Source: JAUIAI01 sp041396685
Lineage (GTDB): Bacteria > Pseudomonadota > Gammaproteobacteria > Burkholderiales > Burkholderiaceae_E
Length of the DNA: 64,000 bases
Reading direction: 5' to 3'
NCBI GenBank assembly: GCA_041396685.1
Contig: JAWKYD010000002.1
Coordinates: forward strand, 372,001 to 436,000
A program made the position numbers and the translations under genes. Below the pieces are notes generated by a model. The model searched no databases, was not told where the DNA came from, and saw only the letters and a program-made list of their open reading frames with translations. Shown one piece after another: positions 54,793 through 63,859 of this stretch. Each line of letters begins with the position of its first letter. Position 1 is the first letter of the stretch.

Positions 54793-56265
54793 ATGCAATT
54801 TAGCATAAAGGCCCTGCCGATCGACAACGCAAAGACCGACTGCCTGCTGGTGCCGGTCTTCGGACAGAAGCGTGTCGACGGCGTGGCGATCGACAGCGCG
54901 CTGGATGCCCTGATCCAGGATGCCCTGAAATCAGGCGATCTGCCCGAGAAGGCCGGCTCCGATCTGCTCGTGCGTGGCGCGGGCGCGATCAAACGGGTGT
55001 TGCTGATCAGCCTCGGCACGGGCAAGCGTCCCGAAGCGGCCGATTTCGTACGCGCCTGCGAGGGCGCCTATGCGCGCCTTGCGTCGCTCGGTGCCCAGGA
55101 CGTGCTCTCGGTCATGGGCCAGGCCTCGATCGCCGATCGTGAACCCGACTGGCTGCTCCAGCAGGAGGTTCTGGCCGCGCGCCGCCAGGCCTATCGATTC
55201 GAGCAGATGAAATCCACCAAGTCGCCCCGCCGTCAGAATCCCGCCCGGGTCGCGTTCGCCCACGCCTCGGCGCGCTCGCGCGATCTGAAACCCCGCCTGG
55301 CCAAGGCGGTCGCGCTCGCCAACGGCATGGACCTGACCCGAGATCTGGCCAATCTGCCGGCCAATGTCTGCACGCCCACCTATCTGGCGAACACGGCCAA
55401 GAAGCTTGCCCGCGAGCATGCGTTGAAGGTGCAGGTACTCGACGAGCGCCAGATGCGCCAGTTGAAGATGGGCGCCCTGCTGGCCGTCGCCCAGGGCTCC
55501 GAGCAGCCGCCCAAGTTGATCGTCATGCAGCACAACGGCGGTCGCGCCGGCGCCGCCCCGGTGGTCGTCGTCGGCAAGGGCATCACGTTCGACACCGGCG
55601 GTATTTCGATCAAGCCGGCCGCCGGCATGGACGAGATGAAGTTCGACATGGGCGGCGCTGCCGCGGTGTTCGGGATCATGCGCACGATCGTCGAGATGAA
55701 ACTCAAGCTCAACGTGATCGGCGTCGTCCCCACTTGCGAGAACATGCCCAGCGGCCGCGCCACGCGCCCGGGCGACATCGTCACGAGCATGTCCGGCCAG
55801 ACCATCGAGATCCTCAACACCGACGCCGAGGGCCGGCTGATCCTGTGCGATGCGCTCACCTATGTCGAGCGCTTCAAGCCTGCCGCGGTGGTCGACATGG
55901 CCACGCTGACCGGCGCCTGCGTGGTCGCGCTCGGCCATCACCATAGCGGCTTGTTCGCACGCGAGAACGATCTCGCCGACGAACTGCTGACCGCCGGCGG
56001 TGAAACGCTCGATACCTGTTGGCGCATGCCACTGGATGCCGCCTACAACGAGTCGCTCAAGTCGCCGTTCGCGGACATGGCCAACGTCGGCGGACGCGAT
56101 GCGGGCGCGGTGACCGCGGCCTGTTTTCTCGAGCGCTACACGCGCGCCTATCCGTGGGCCCACCTCGACATCGCCGGCACCGCATGGCACTCGGGGGCCA
56201 AGAAGGGCTCCAGCGCCCGGCCGGTGGCGCTGATGGTCGGCTTCCTCGAGAACCGCGCCTCCTGA
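54793..56265 (+). CDS. pepA: Leucyl aminopeptidase (cytosol aminopeptidase, M17)
   Basis: A 490-residue cytoplasmic di-metal peptidase removing N-terminal residues from peptides. Catalytic and metal motifs are intact: GKGITFDTGGISIKP (Lys, Asp), the substrate Asp/Arg region FDMGGAAAVFG and MPSGRATRPGD, and the family signature NTDAEGRLIL (Asp, Glu). The N-terminal domain is of normal size. In some bacteria PepA also binds DNA as a regulator. It is followed after 34 bp by holC. Confidence 0.96.
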   Translation: MQFSIKALPIDNAKTDCLLVPVFGQKRVDGVAIDSALDALIQDALKSGDLPEKAGSDLLVRGAGAIKRVLLISLGTGKRPEAADFVRACEGAYARLASLGAQDVLSVMGQASIADREPDWLLQQEVLAARRQAYRFEQMKSTKSPRRQNPARVAFAHASARSRDLKPRLAKAVALANGMDLTRDLANLPANVCTPTYLANTAKKLAREHALKVQVLDERQMRQLKMGALLAVAQGSEQPPKLIVMQHNGGRAGAAPVVVVGKGITFDTGGISIKPAAGMDEMKFDMGGAAAVFGIMRTIVEMKLKLNVIGVVPTCENMPSGRATRPGDIVTSMSGQTIEILNTDAEGRLILCDALTYVERFKPAAVVDMATLTGACVVALGHHHSGLFARENDLADELLTAGGETLDTCWRMPLDAAYNESLKSPFADMANVGGRDAGAVTAACFLERYTRAYPWAHLDIAGTAWHSGAKKGSSARPVALMVGFLENRAS

Positions 56266-56299
56266 GACCCGTGGCCCCGCCGGACGGCTGCGATCCGAA

Positions 56300-56722
56300 A
56301 TGACCCGCATCGACTTCCATTTCAACGCGCCCGACAAGGCCGGCTACGCATGCCGGCTGTTGCGCAAGATCTATCGCGCCGGTCTGCGCTGCCAGGTGGT
56401 CAGCGACGACGCTGCGGCCCTCGGGCACTTGGACGAGTTGCTGTGGACGTTCTCGCGGCGCGACTTCATTCCGCACGTGTCGGCCGCTGATCCCCTCGCT
56501 GGAGCGACGCCCATCGTGCTGACCACCGGCGCCGCGGATACCGACCATCTCGATGTCCTGGTCAATCTAGGGTCGACGACGCCGCCTCACTTCAGCCGCT
56601 TCGAACGCCTGATCGAGATCGTCACGGTCGACGAGGACGATCGCCGCGCGGCACGCGAGCGTTGGCGCCAGTACCGCGATCGCGGCCATCCGATGACGCG
56701 ACACGATCTCGCCACCCGTTAG
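56300..56722 (+). CDS. holC: DNA polymerase III chi subunit
   Basis: A 140-residue protein with the HolC pattern: TRIDFHFNAPDKAGYACRLL at the start, then DELLWTFSRRDFIPHV and the ERLIEIV block. Chi links the clamp loader to single-strand-binding protein at the replication fork. The order pepA-holC-(small gene)-valS is conserved in many proteobacteria. The stop is 15 bp before the next gene. Confidence 0.92.
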   Translation: MTRIDFHFNAPDKAGYACRLLRKIYRAGLRCQVVSDDAAALGHLDELLWTFSRRDFIPHVSAADPLAGATPIVLTTGAADTDHLDVLVNLGSTTPPHFSRFERLIEIVTVDEDDRRAARERWRQYRDRGHPMTRHDLATR

Positions 56723-56737
56723 CGGGAGAAAACCATC

Positions 56738-57127
56738 ATGACGACCTCCGAATCCGACTCCGTCCCACATCGCGGCTCGGGCACGCCGGCCTCCGACGAA
56801 ATCCCGATGCTCACGGAGGTGTTGCCGACGCCGGCGCGCGCGGTGCAGACATCGACACCCGCCGATTTCGACGAGGCCTCCTGGAACCGCATCGCGCTCA
56901 AGATCGAGGCCAATGTCATGCAACGGATGCTGCGCCACGCCGACCGCCTGGTCGACGGCCCTCTGGTCGAGCGCCTCGACGAGTTGCTCGAGCGCGGCGC
57001 CCAGCGTCTGGTCGAAGATATCCGCGGCACGCTGCGCGAGGCCGTGCGCGAGGCGGTCGCGCGTTCGATCGCCGAAGAACTCGGCAAGGCGCGCGCCGAA
57101 TACAAGCGACACGCCGGCTCCTCCTGA
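56738..57127 (+). CDS. Small conserved protein, DUF2486-like
   Basis: A 129-residue soluble protein with an acidic N-terminal half containing EIPMLTEVLPTP, a motif that I associate with the betaproteobacterial DUF2486 family, and a C-terminal amphipathic, probably coiled-coil half (residues about 48-125, with repeated LxERLDELLERGAQRLVEDI-type heptads). The function is unknown. It sits between holC and valS with short gaps (15 and 12 bp), so it is cotranscribed with them. Confidence 0.75.
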   Translation: MTTSESDSVPHRGSGTPASDEIPMLTEVLPTPARAVQTSTPADFDEASWNRIALKIEANVMQRMLRHADRLVDGPLVERLDELLERGAQRLVEDIRGTLREAVREAVARSIAEELGKARAEYKRHAGSS

Positions 57128-57139
57128 ACGTCAGCAATC

Positions 57140-60100
57140 ATGGACGACAAGCAAATCAGACCTCCGAACGAAACCCTCGCCAAGAGCTTCGAACCCGCCG
57201 AGATCGAGGCGCGCTGGTACCCGGTCTGGGAATCCCGCGGCTACTTCACGGCCACCAGCGAGCCGGGCCGGCCGGCCTTCTCCATCCAGCTGCCACCGCC
57301 CAACGTCACGGGCACGCTGCACATGGGTCATGCGTTCAACCAGACGCTGATGGACTCGCTCACCCGCTATCACCGGATGCGCGGCGCCAACACCCTGTGG
57401 CTGCCGGGCACCGACCATGCGGGCATCGCGACCCAGATCGTCGTCGAGCGCCAGCTCGAGGCCGAGGGCAAGACCCGCCACGACCTGGGCCGCGACGAGT
57501 TCATCGAGCGCGTCTGGCAGTGGAAGCAGCAATCGGGCTCGACCATCACCCACCAGATGCGCCGCCTTGGTGCGTCGGCCGACTGGACGCGCGAATACTT
57601 CACGATGGACGACAGCCTGTCGACCGTCGTCCGGCATGTGTTCGTGACCCTGTACCGACAGGGTCTCATCTACCGGGGCAAGCGGCTGGTGAACTGGGAC
57701 CCCACGCTGCTGACCGCGGTGTCGGATCTCGAGGTGACCAGCGAAGAAGAAAACGGCTCGCTGTGGCACATCCGCTATCCGTTGGCGGATGGCTCGGGCC
57801 ATCTGACCGTGGCCACCACCCGGCCCGAGACGATGCTCGGCGATACGGCGGTCATGGTGCATCCGGATGACGAGCGCTATCGCGCGCTGATCGGCCGCGA
57901 CATCATGCTGCCTCTGTCCGCCACCGACGACGCCCGCGGGCGCGACCCGGCCGCGGCGGGTGGCGAAGCGATCTGGCGACGCATCCCGATCATCGCAGAT
58001 GAGCACGTCGACCCCGAGTTCGGCACCGGCGCCGTCAAGGTCACCCCGGCGCACGATTTCAACGACTTCGCGGTCGGTCAGCGCCACGGCCTGGCGATGA
58101 TCAACATCCTCGAACTCGACGGTCGCGTCAACGACTGGGCACCGGCCCGCTATGCCGGGCTCGACCGCTTCGAGGCCCGCAAGCGCATCGTCGCCGACCT
58201 CGAGGCGCTCGGCCTGCTCGATTCGGTCCAGCCGCACAAACTGATGGTGCCGCGTTGCGAGCGCACCGGTGTCGTGGTCGAGCCGATGCTCACCGACCAG
58301 TGGTTCGTCGCCATGAGCGCGCCCTCGCCCGCCGATTCGCCCCTTGCGGGCGACTCCATCGCCGCCAGGTCGCTGGGGGTCGTGGCCGAGGGCAAGGTGC
58401 GTTTCGTACCCGAGAACTGGCGTTCCACCTACGATCACTGGTTGTCCAACATCCAGGACTGGTGCATCTCGCGCCAGCTGTGGTGGGGCCACCAGATTCC
58501 CGCCTGGTACAAGGCCGACGATGCGGGCCAGGCGATCCATGACGGCACGGTGTTCGTCGCACTCGACGACGCCGAGGCCCGGATGCTGGCGGTCGAGGCC
58601 GGCTGGCAGGGCCCGCTGGTGCGCGACCCCGACGTGCTGGACACCTGGTTCTCGTCGGCGTTGGTGCCGTTCTCGACCTTGGTCGATCCGAGCGAACCGT
58701 TCAAGGGCACGCGCCCGAACCTGCTGCCCGAGCTCGACCCCTTTTTGCCATCGTCGGTGCTGGTCACCGGCTTCGACATCATCTTCTTCTGGGTCGCGCG
58801 AATGGTCATGATGACCTGCGCCTTCACCGATCGCGTGCCGTTTCACGATGTCTACGTGCACGCGCTGGTACGCGACGGCGAAGGCCAGAAGATGTCGAAA
58901 TCGAAGGGCAACACGCTCGATCCGCTCGACCTGATCGACGGCATCGACCTCGACAGCTTGCTCGCCAAACGAACCACCGGCCTGATGAACCCGCGCGATG
59001 CCGAGAAGATCGCCAAACGCACACGTAAGGAGTTCCCGAACGGCATCGCGGCCTATGGCGCCGACGCACTGCGCTTCACGTTCGCCTCGATGGCCACGCC
59101 CGGCCGTGACATCAACTTCGACCTCGGTCGATGCGAGGGTTATCGCAATTTCTGCAACAAGCTCTGGAACGCGACCCGCTTCGTGTTGATGAATTGCGCC
59201 GACCAGGACTGCGGACTGGCATCCCACGAGGCTGCGCAATGCGCGCCCGGCGGCTATCTGGATTTCTCCCAGCCCGATCGCTGGATCACGTCCACCCTGC
59301 AGAGGGTCGCCACCGACGTCGAGCGTCATCTGGGCGAATACCGCTTCGATCTCGCCGCGCGCGCGGTCTACGAGTTCGTCTGGAACGAGTATTGCGACTG
59401 GTATCTCGAACTGGCCAAGGTGCAGTTGTCGTCGGACGATCCCGCCGTTCAGCGGGCCACCCGGCGGACGCTGATTCGCGTGCTGGAGACCCTGCTCCGA
59501 CTCGCACACCCGCTGATCCCGTTCATCACCGAAGCACTATGGCAACAGGTCGCGCCGCTGGCGCGCCGCTATGGCGAACGCGGCCAGCAGACCCTGGACG
59601 GCGATGCCTTGGCGATGGCCGTGGCCGAGGGCCGCTTCTCGATCATGACCCAGCGTTTTCCGAACGGCGAGCCGGCCAGAATCGACGCGGCGGCCGAGAG
59701 CTGGATCAGCGAGCTGCGTCGATGGGTGGACGCCTGCCGCGCGCTACGTGGCGAAATGGGTGTCGCCCCCGGTCAACGTCTGCCGCTGATGGTCGCCGCC
59801 GACGCGGCTCAGGTGCGCGCATTTGCGCCCTATCTGGCAGCCTTGGCACGGTTGTCGTCGGTCGATCCGGTGGCGCAGCTGCCCGAGGATGCCCTGGCGC
59901 CGGTGCAGATCGTCGATGACGCTCGTCTGATGCTGATGATCGAGATCGACCGTGACGCCGAGCGCGAGCGCCTGGGCAAGGAACTGGCGCGCATCGAATC
60001 CGAGATCGGCAAGTGCCGTGGCAAGCTCGGCAATGCGAGTTTCGTCGAACGGGCGCCCGCGGCCGTGGTCGATCAGGAGCGCGAGCGCCTTGCCCAGTTC

Positions 60101-60151
60101 GAGTCGACGCTATCCCGACTCAACGAGCAACTCGAACGACTGAAGGGCTGA
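57140..60151 (+). CDS. valS: Valyl-tRNA synthetase
   Basis: A 1003-residue class I aminoacyl-tRNA synthetase. It has the HIGH-type motif NVTGTLHMGHAF (near residue 55), the CP1 editing domain (about 190-360, with TTRPETMLGDTAVMVHP), KMSKS at 584-588, the anticodon-binding domain and a C-terminal coiled-coil tRNA-binding arm (about 925-1000). Slightly longer than E. coli ValRS (951). An insert with DGIDLDSLLAKRT follows KMSKS, as seen in other proteobacterial ValRS. The large open frame antisense to it is a shadow. Confidence 0.97.
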   Translation: MDDKQIRPPNETLAKSFEPAEIEARWYPVWESRGYFTATSEPGRPAFSIQLPPPNVTGTLHMGHAFNQTLMDSLTRYHRMRGANTLWLPGTDHAGIATQIVVERQLEAEGKTRHDLGRDEFIERVWQWKQQSGSTITHQMRRLGASADWTREYFTMDDSLSTVVRHVFVTLYRQGLIYRGKRLVNWDPTLLTAVSDLEVTSEEENGSLWHIRYPLADGSGHLTVATTRPETMLGDTAVMVHPDDERYRALIGRDIMLPLSATDDARGRDPAAAGGEAIWRRIPIIADEHVDPEFGTGAVKVTPAHDFNDFAVGQRHGLAMINILELDGRVNDWAPARYAGLDRFEARKRIVADLEALGLLDSVQPHKLMVPRCERTGVVVEPMLTDQWFVAMSAPSPADSPLAGDSIAARSLGVVAEGKVRFVPENWRSTYDHWLSNIQDWCISRQLWWGHQIPAWYKADDAGQAIHDGTVFVALDDAEARMLAVEAGWQGPLVRDPDVLDTWFSSALVPFSTLVDPSEPFKGTRPNLLPELDPFLPSSVLVTGFDIIFFWVARMVMMTCAFTDRVPFHDVYVHALVRDGEGQKMSKSKGNTLDPLDLIDGIDLDSLLAKRTTGLMNPRDAEKIAKRTRKEFPNGIAAYGADALRFTFASMATPGRDINFDLGRCEGYRNFCNKLWNATRFVLMNCADQDCGLASHEAAQCAPGGYLDFSQPDRWITSTLQRVATDVERHLGEYRFDLAARAVYEFVWNEYCDWYLELAKVQLSSDDPAVQRATRRTLIRVLETLLRLAHPLIPFITEALWQQVAPLARRYGERGQQTLDGDALAMAVAEGRFSIMTQRFPNGEPARIDAAAESWISELRRWVDACRALRGEMGVAPGQRLPLMVAADAAQVRAFAPYLAALARLSSVDPVAQLPEDALAPVQIVDDARLMLMIEIDRDAERERLGKELARIESEIGKCRGKLGNASFVERAPAAVVDQERERLAQFESTLSRLNEQLERLKG

Positions 60152-60227
60152 TGCTGCGCAAGGGCGCGGACTCGGCGCGCCCGTCGGGTGGCGCGCACCG
60201 AGCGCCTGCGCCTCGGGATCGATGCTC

Positions 60228-60261
60228 TACGGGTCCGCGGCCCCAACGGTGCGGACCCGTA
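60228..60261. terminator. Hairpin in the convergent gap after valS
   Basis: A perfect 11-bp stem (TACGGGTCCGC with its complement) encloses a 12-nt loop, 77 bp after the valS stop and 7 bp before the stop of the convergent lipoprotein gene. It has no T-run on either side, so it may act as a bidirectional terminator or a transcript-stabilising hairpin. Called by symmetry and location only. Confidence 0.55.
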
Positions 60262-60267
60262 TCCGAC

Positions 60268-61506
60268 TCACTGACAGTCGTTGTCGAACTTGACTTCGGA
60301 GGCGTGGACGACCGTCCCCTGGGGCCCCGTGACCGGTGCGCCCTTGATCTCCACACAGACCCCGGCGGCCAGACCGGCCGCTGACCCGCGCTCGAAGACC
60401 ACACTGCCGGCCGAAGCATCGATCAGCGTGTTGCGGACGCTGAACTGTGCAAGGGAGGTAAAGGTGTCGATCCTTCCCTTGATCTCGAAGGAGTCGTCCG
60501 CCGAACCGCCGCCGGCAGAGCCACTGCTCGACGAGGAGCTGCCGGATTTGAACTCGACGCGCGACGCGATCGCCCGTCCGTTCTGAAGGGTGCCTTCTAT
60601 TTCGACGAGGGCGCCGTCGACCAGATCGGTCAAGGCCCCGTCTTCGAATGTTGCGCTGCTAGCGTCCACCACGTAGTCGCCGACGCTGAATTCCGCCCGT
60701 GACACGAAACTGCTGACCAGACCCTCGACCTCGATGCGATCGCCGGAAGACGAGCGGCTGGCGTCGTCACTGATTCGCACGGCACTGGCCTGCCACTGAC
60801 CGCCTACCGGTGCCGCCGTCGCATAGACCCGCACCGATCGACCGACCCCGAAACCCCCGGGCAGCGACGCGCCGGAGTAGTCGACCACGATGGTGCCGAG
60901 TTCGAAACGTTGTTGAGTGGCGTTCCAGGAGGTGACGAGGCCACGAAGCTTGTACTCGTCCGGCGTCTTCAACTCGACGCGGGTTGCGGTGAACTCGCCA
61001 CTGCCCGGATCGAAGAACGCATACACCTCGACGAACTGTCCCGCGCTGAGGACGGCGAAGCCGTCGCGTACCGTGCTCGTCAGCAGGCGCACGGTACGAC
61101 CCGCCACCACGATGCTGTCGGCCGCGACGCTCTCGACCGTCCCCTTGAGTTCGCTGAACACCTGGATGGCACTTGCTGCGCCGATTCCGGTGGACGAATT
61201 GGAGGAGCCTTCGATGCGAACCATCATGCCCAGACGCAGGCCATTGCTGGACAGTGTTCTCCCACTGTCGTCGACCACGCTTGCACCGCTGTCGTCATAG
61301 TGCACGCCGTTGACGATGATCGAGCCAAAGCCGCTGATCGGCCCAACCGCCGTCGTGCTGACGCTCGATCCGGTGCCACCACTACCCGGCGAGAGCACGC
61401 CGTCGCCACCACCGCAGCCCGGCATCGAAACCATCAAAGCGCCGCCGACGGCCACGATCAGGATTCTCGATCTTGCGAAGGCGGTGGCAAGTCCGTCAGT
61501 TTTCAA
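60268..61506 (-). CDS. Lipoprotein with repeated DUF5666 domains
   Basis: A 412-residue putative outer-membrane or periplasmic lipoprotein. The signal sequence (ILIVAVGGALMVSMPGC) ends in a lipobox-like MPGC, followed by a Gly/Ser-rich linker. Four or more DUF5666-type beta repeats follow (for example GTVESVAADSIVVAG, LRGLVTSWNATQQRFELG, VEGLVSSFVSRAEFSVGDYVVD, IKGRIDTFTSLAQFSV), with a poly-Ser/Gly spacer before the last. The start is a TTG at 61506: it follows AAGGAGAGA by 6 nt and overlaps the stop of the upstream DUF6502 gene, so the pair is coupled. The function is unknown. Confidence 0.82.
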   Translation of the reverse strand: MKTDGLATAFARSRILIVAVGGALMVSMPGCGGGDGVLSPGSGGTGSSVSTTAVGPISGFGSIIVNGVHYDDSGASVVDDSGRTLSSNGLRLGMMVRIEGSSNSSTGIGAASAIQVFSELKGTVESVAADSIVVAGRTVRLLTSTVRDGFAVLSAGQFVEVYAFFDPGSGEFTATRVELKTPDEYKLRGLVTSWNATQQRFELGTIVVDYSGASLPGGFGVGRSVRVYATAAPVGGQWQASAVRISDDASRSSSGDRIEVEGLVSSFVSRAEFSVGDYVVDASSATFEDGALTDLVDGALVEIEGTLQNGRAIASRVEFKSGSSSSSSGSAGGGSADDSFEIKGRIDTFTSLAQFSVRNTLIDASAGSVVFERGSAAGLAAGVCVEIKGAPVTGPQGTVVHASEVKFDNDCQ

Positions 61507-62366
61507 TGCGTCTCTCCTTGTTCCGGTTCCCAATGGCAATACATGCCGACGCGTACCCTGTGACTGGCATCGGCGTCGGCCCTTCCGTTCTGCTGCACCA
61601 AGGCTTCCATCAGCGCAACGAGTTCGCGCATCGCCCGCGCCCATATTCGGCGGGCGGCGGCATCGATCGCGCGCGCGTCATCGGCACTGAAACCGCCATC
61701 GAAAACGCTCTGTTCGAGTTGACGCGCTTCGCGGCCAAGCACGTTGGCCACCGCGGTGCTGAGGTGGTCGCCGGTGCTGCCGGCCAGCAAATCGAGCAAT
61801 TCGCTGCGTGCCAGCAGCGGCACGAAGCCACCAGGCGTCAGCCTTACCCTCGCGCCGTCATCGAGCAGGACCACGAGTCCGAGCCGTCGCAGCTCTTCGA
61901 GCGCACTACGCGGATGGATATCGGTGCTGATTTCCCGAGCCAGGCGCTCGAAGCTGGCGCCGCCCTTCTCGTCACGGATGGGCAATTCGAGCGCGTCCGT
62001 TCCGTCGTGATACAGCGGCGACGTACTCCAGCGCGTATAGATCTCGGTCGCGACCGACCGGAATGCCCTGCGCGCATGCGCACTTCCCTGCGCCTGCATC
62101 AAACGGCGCACGTCCTTTCGGTGCACACCGGTACTGACGCTGAGCCGGCTTTGATTCGCCACCGTGCCGGCCGCTTGCAACTCGCACGACCCGGCGTACA
62201 CGAAGGCCTCCTTGAGCAACTCCTCGGCCTGCCCGAACTTCAGGCCGTGGCTGACGAACAGCTGCGCAAGGGGATGGAATAGACGGGCGGCGGCGGCGAC
62301 GACATGCGCATCGATCAATTGCTCGGGCGATTCGATGCTTGGATCGATGGCGTGCTTCGTGTTCAT
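61503..62366 (-). CDS. DUF6502 family protein
   Basis: A 287-residue cytoplasmic protein with the DUF6502 pattern: LFHPLAQLFVSHGLKFGQAEELLKEAFV near the N-terminus, then a winged-helix-like SVSTGVHRKDVRRLM and a strand-helix part LALEELRRLGLVVLLDDG-type region, suggesting a DNA-binding regulator. I chose ATG 62366 (MNTKHAIDP). A more upstream ATG would lie inside the promoter described at 62373-62401. The gene overlaps the DUF5666 lipoprotein start, so the two form one operon. The regulatory role is inferred. Confidence 0.78.
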   Translation of the reverse strand: MNTKHAIDPSIESPEQLIDAHVVAAAARLFHPLAQLFVSHGLKFGQAEELLKEAFVYAGSCELQAAGTVANQSRLSVSTGVHRKDVRRLMQAQGSAHARRAFRSVATEIYTRWSTSPLYHDGTDALELPIRDEKGGASFERLAREISTDIHPRSALEELRRLGLVVLLDDGARVRLTPGGFVPLLARSELLDLLAGSTGDHLSTAVANVLGREARQLEQSVFDGGFSADDARAIDAAARRIWARAMRELVALMEALVQQNGRADADASHRVRVGMYCHWEPEQGETH

Positions 62367-62704
62367 GCCCTTAGTATAACTGGGAAATTTTCCCATGTCT
62401 ACATCGGCATTCTCACGGGCGGGGGTCGTGGCCGACCAGCGCAATCCCCGCTTGGGGTCCTTCGAAGCGACCTCGGCATCGGCACGGTGGCGCAGGCAGC
62501 GATACCGCTGTCGTGTCGTGAACACGCGGCAATCGACTCAGCGGTCAGGCTGGGCGCGCGAGCGGTCTCAGATTCGGAATCGGCCGGCCCGGGCGCCTTG
62601 ATCGGCCGATCGGCCTCGATGGTCCTGTCCAGAATGGGACTGATCCGCAACACCGGCCCATCGGCCGCAAGTTGCGCTCCGTTCGATCCACCTCTGGGGA
62701 GCCG
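62367..62704. promoter_or_regulatory. Divergent region between DUF6502 gene and binding-protein gene
   Basis: A 338-bp gap. Its left end holds the DUF6502 promoter (separate entry). Between about 62402 and 62704 I see no gene with recognisable features and no clear -35/-10 for the rightward binding-protein gene. The region before 62705 has GGGGA as a weak ribosome-binding site. Nothing else is evident. Confidence 0.35.
62373..62401 (-). promoter_or_regulatory. Sigma-70-type promoter with palindromic operator in the spacer
   Basis: On the minus strand, TAGACA (62401-62396, -35) and TATACT (62378-62373, -10) are 17 bp apart. The spacer contains the 13-bp palindrome GGGAAAATTTCCC (62394-62382). 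The expected transcription start, about 7 nt after the -10, coincides with the ATG at 62366, so the DUF6502 mRNA would be leaderless. A protein bound to the palindrome would block polymerase directly. Confidence 0.7.
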
Positions 62705-63859
62705 ATGGTCATACGCTCGTCGATGAGCGCCCTCGTGTCGCTGCTGATCGCTTTGCCGGTCATGGCCCAACCGGTTGCGCCGGAGAACGTGCTGGATATC
62801 AGCCTGATCGTGCCCCTGAGCGGCCCGCTCGAGCCGGTCGGCCGTTCGGTGCGCGACGGCGCGACGGATCTGGTCGACTGGGTCAATGCGAACGGCGGCA
62901 TCGCAGGACGGCCGATTCGTCTGCTGACCGCCGATGACCGCGGCGACCCGGCACGAGCAATGAAACGGGCCTTCGAGCAGATCGAACGGCATGACCCGCT
63001 CGCCTTCCTGGCACCGGTAGGCTGCGCCAGTACGCAGGCCCTGCTGCCATTGGCGCAGCGCTTGTCGATCCCGGTGATCGGCCCGATGTGCGGCGACCGG
63101 TCGCTGCGACGCCCGGTCGTGCGCGAGGCGTTCACGATCGGTGCCGGTCACGACGAGCAGGCAGCGGCGCTGTTCGCTCGCATGCTGGCACTCGGCAAGC
63201 GCCGCTTCGCACTGATCGCGCAGAACGACGCATTCGGCGATTCAGTCCGGAGACCCCTGAGCGACGCCGCCGCAGTCGCCCACTCGGGCAAGGTCACGCT
63301 CGATGACATCGCATTCGGTTCGTCGGACATCGCTTCCCTGGTCCGCAGAACACTCGCCGGCGAACCGGAAGTGGTCATGCTCGCGCGCGCTGGTGAGGGC
63401 ATCACGGCACTGGTCGATGCGCTGCGCGCGGCCGGCTTCGACGGCATGCTGATTGCCATCGCCGAGGACCACCCCGCCGTCCTGGCGCAGCGTCTGTCCG
63501 GGCAAACGGACAAACTCGAAATCGCCCGTCCGAATTCCCCCGACATGAGCGGCTCAATCGCGGCCAGGGCCTGTCAGGTGCTGATCGATCGCGTCACCGA
63601 GCCAGGTCCGCGGGCGGCACGTCTGCACGGCTGTCTCGCGGCCCAGATACTGATCGCCGGCCTGCGGCGCGGCGGCGATTCGCTCGACGAACCGGCCGCG
63701 CTGATCGCCGCGCTGGAGCGCCCTTCTCATCGCCTCGCGACCGGCGCCACCGATCCGCTCGCCTTCAGCGCGTTCGATCACCAGGCCTTCGATTCGCCTG
63801 CCGTGGTCGGTCACGCGCGGCTCCCCTTCCCAGCCAGTCTCGCTTCGGCACGACCATGA
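62705..63859 (+). CDS. Periplasmic binding protein (ABC-type, Peripla_BP_6) probably feeding a membrane sensor
   Basis: A 384-residue protein with a signal peptide (hydrophobic stretch to ALPVMAQP) and a type I periplasmic binding fold: ISLIVPLSGPLEPVGRSVRDGATDLVDWVNANGGIAGRPI (in parts), GCASTQALLPLA and a second lobe with AGEGITALVDALRAAGFDG. The ATG at 62705 is used; a start at 62723 is possible. Unlike LivK-type receptors elsewhere it has no permease or ATPase beside it; its stop overlaps the start of a membrane sensor gene, so it may be a ligand-presenting protein for that sensor. Confidence 0.82.
   Translation: MVIRSSMSALVSLLIALPVMAQPVAPENVLDISLIVPLSGPLEPVGRSVRDGATDLVDWVNANGGIAGRPIRLLTADDRGDPARAMKRAFEQIERHDPLAFLAPVGCASTQALLPLAQRLSIPVIGPMCGDRSLRRPVVREAFTIGAGHDEQAAALFARMLALGKRRFALIAQNDAFGDSVRRPLSDAAAVAHSGKVTLDDIAFGSSDIASLVRRTLAGEPEVVMLARAGEGITALVDALRAAGFDGMLIAIAEDHPAVLAQRLSGQTDKLEIARPNSPDMSGSIAARACQVLIDRVTEPGPRAARLHGCLAAQILIAGLRRGGDSLDEPAALIAALERPSHRLATGATDPLAFSAFDHQAFDSPAVVGHARLPFPASLASARP

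Noticed and set aside
57131..59509. 792-codon open frame antisense to valS (and a similar 795-codon frame antisense to xdhB at 40068-42455)
   Set aside because: Long antisense frames are expected in GC-rich DNA; their translations are His/Asp/Arg/Gly-rich without domains.
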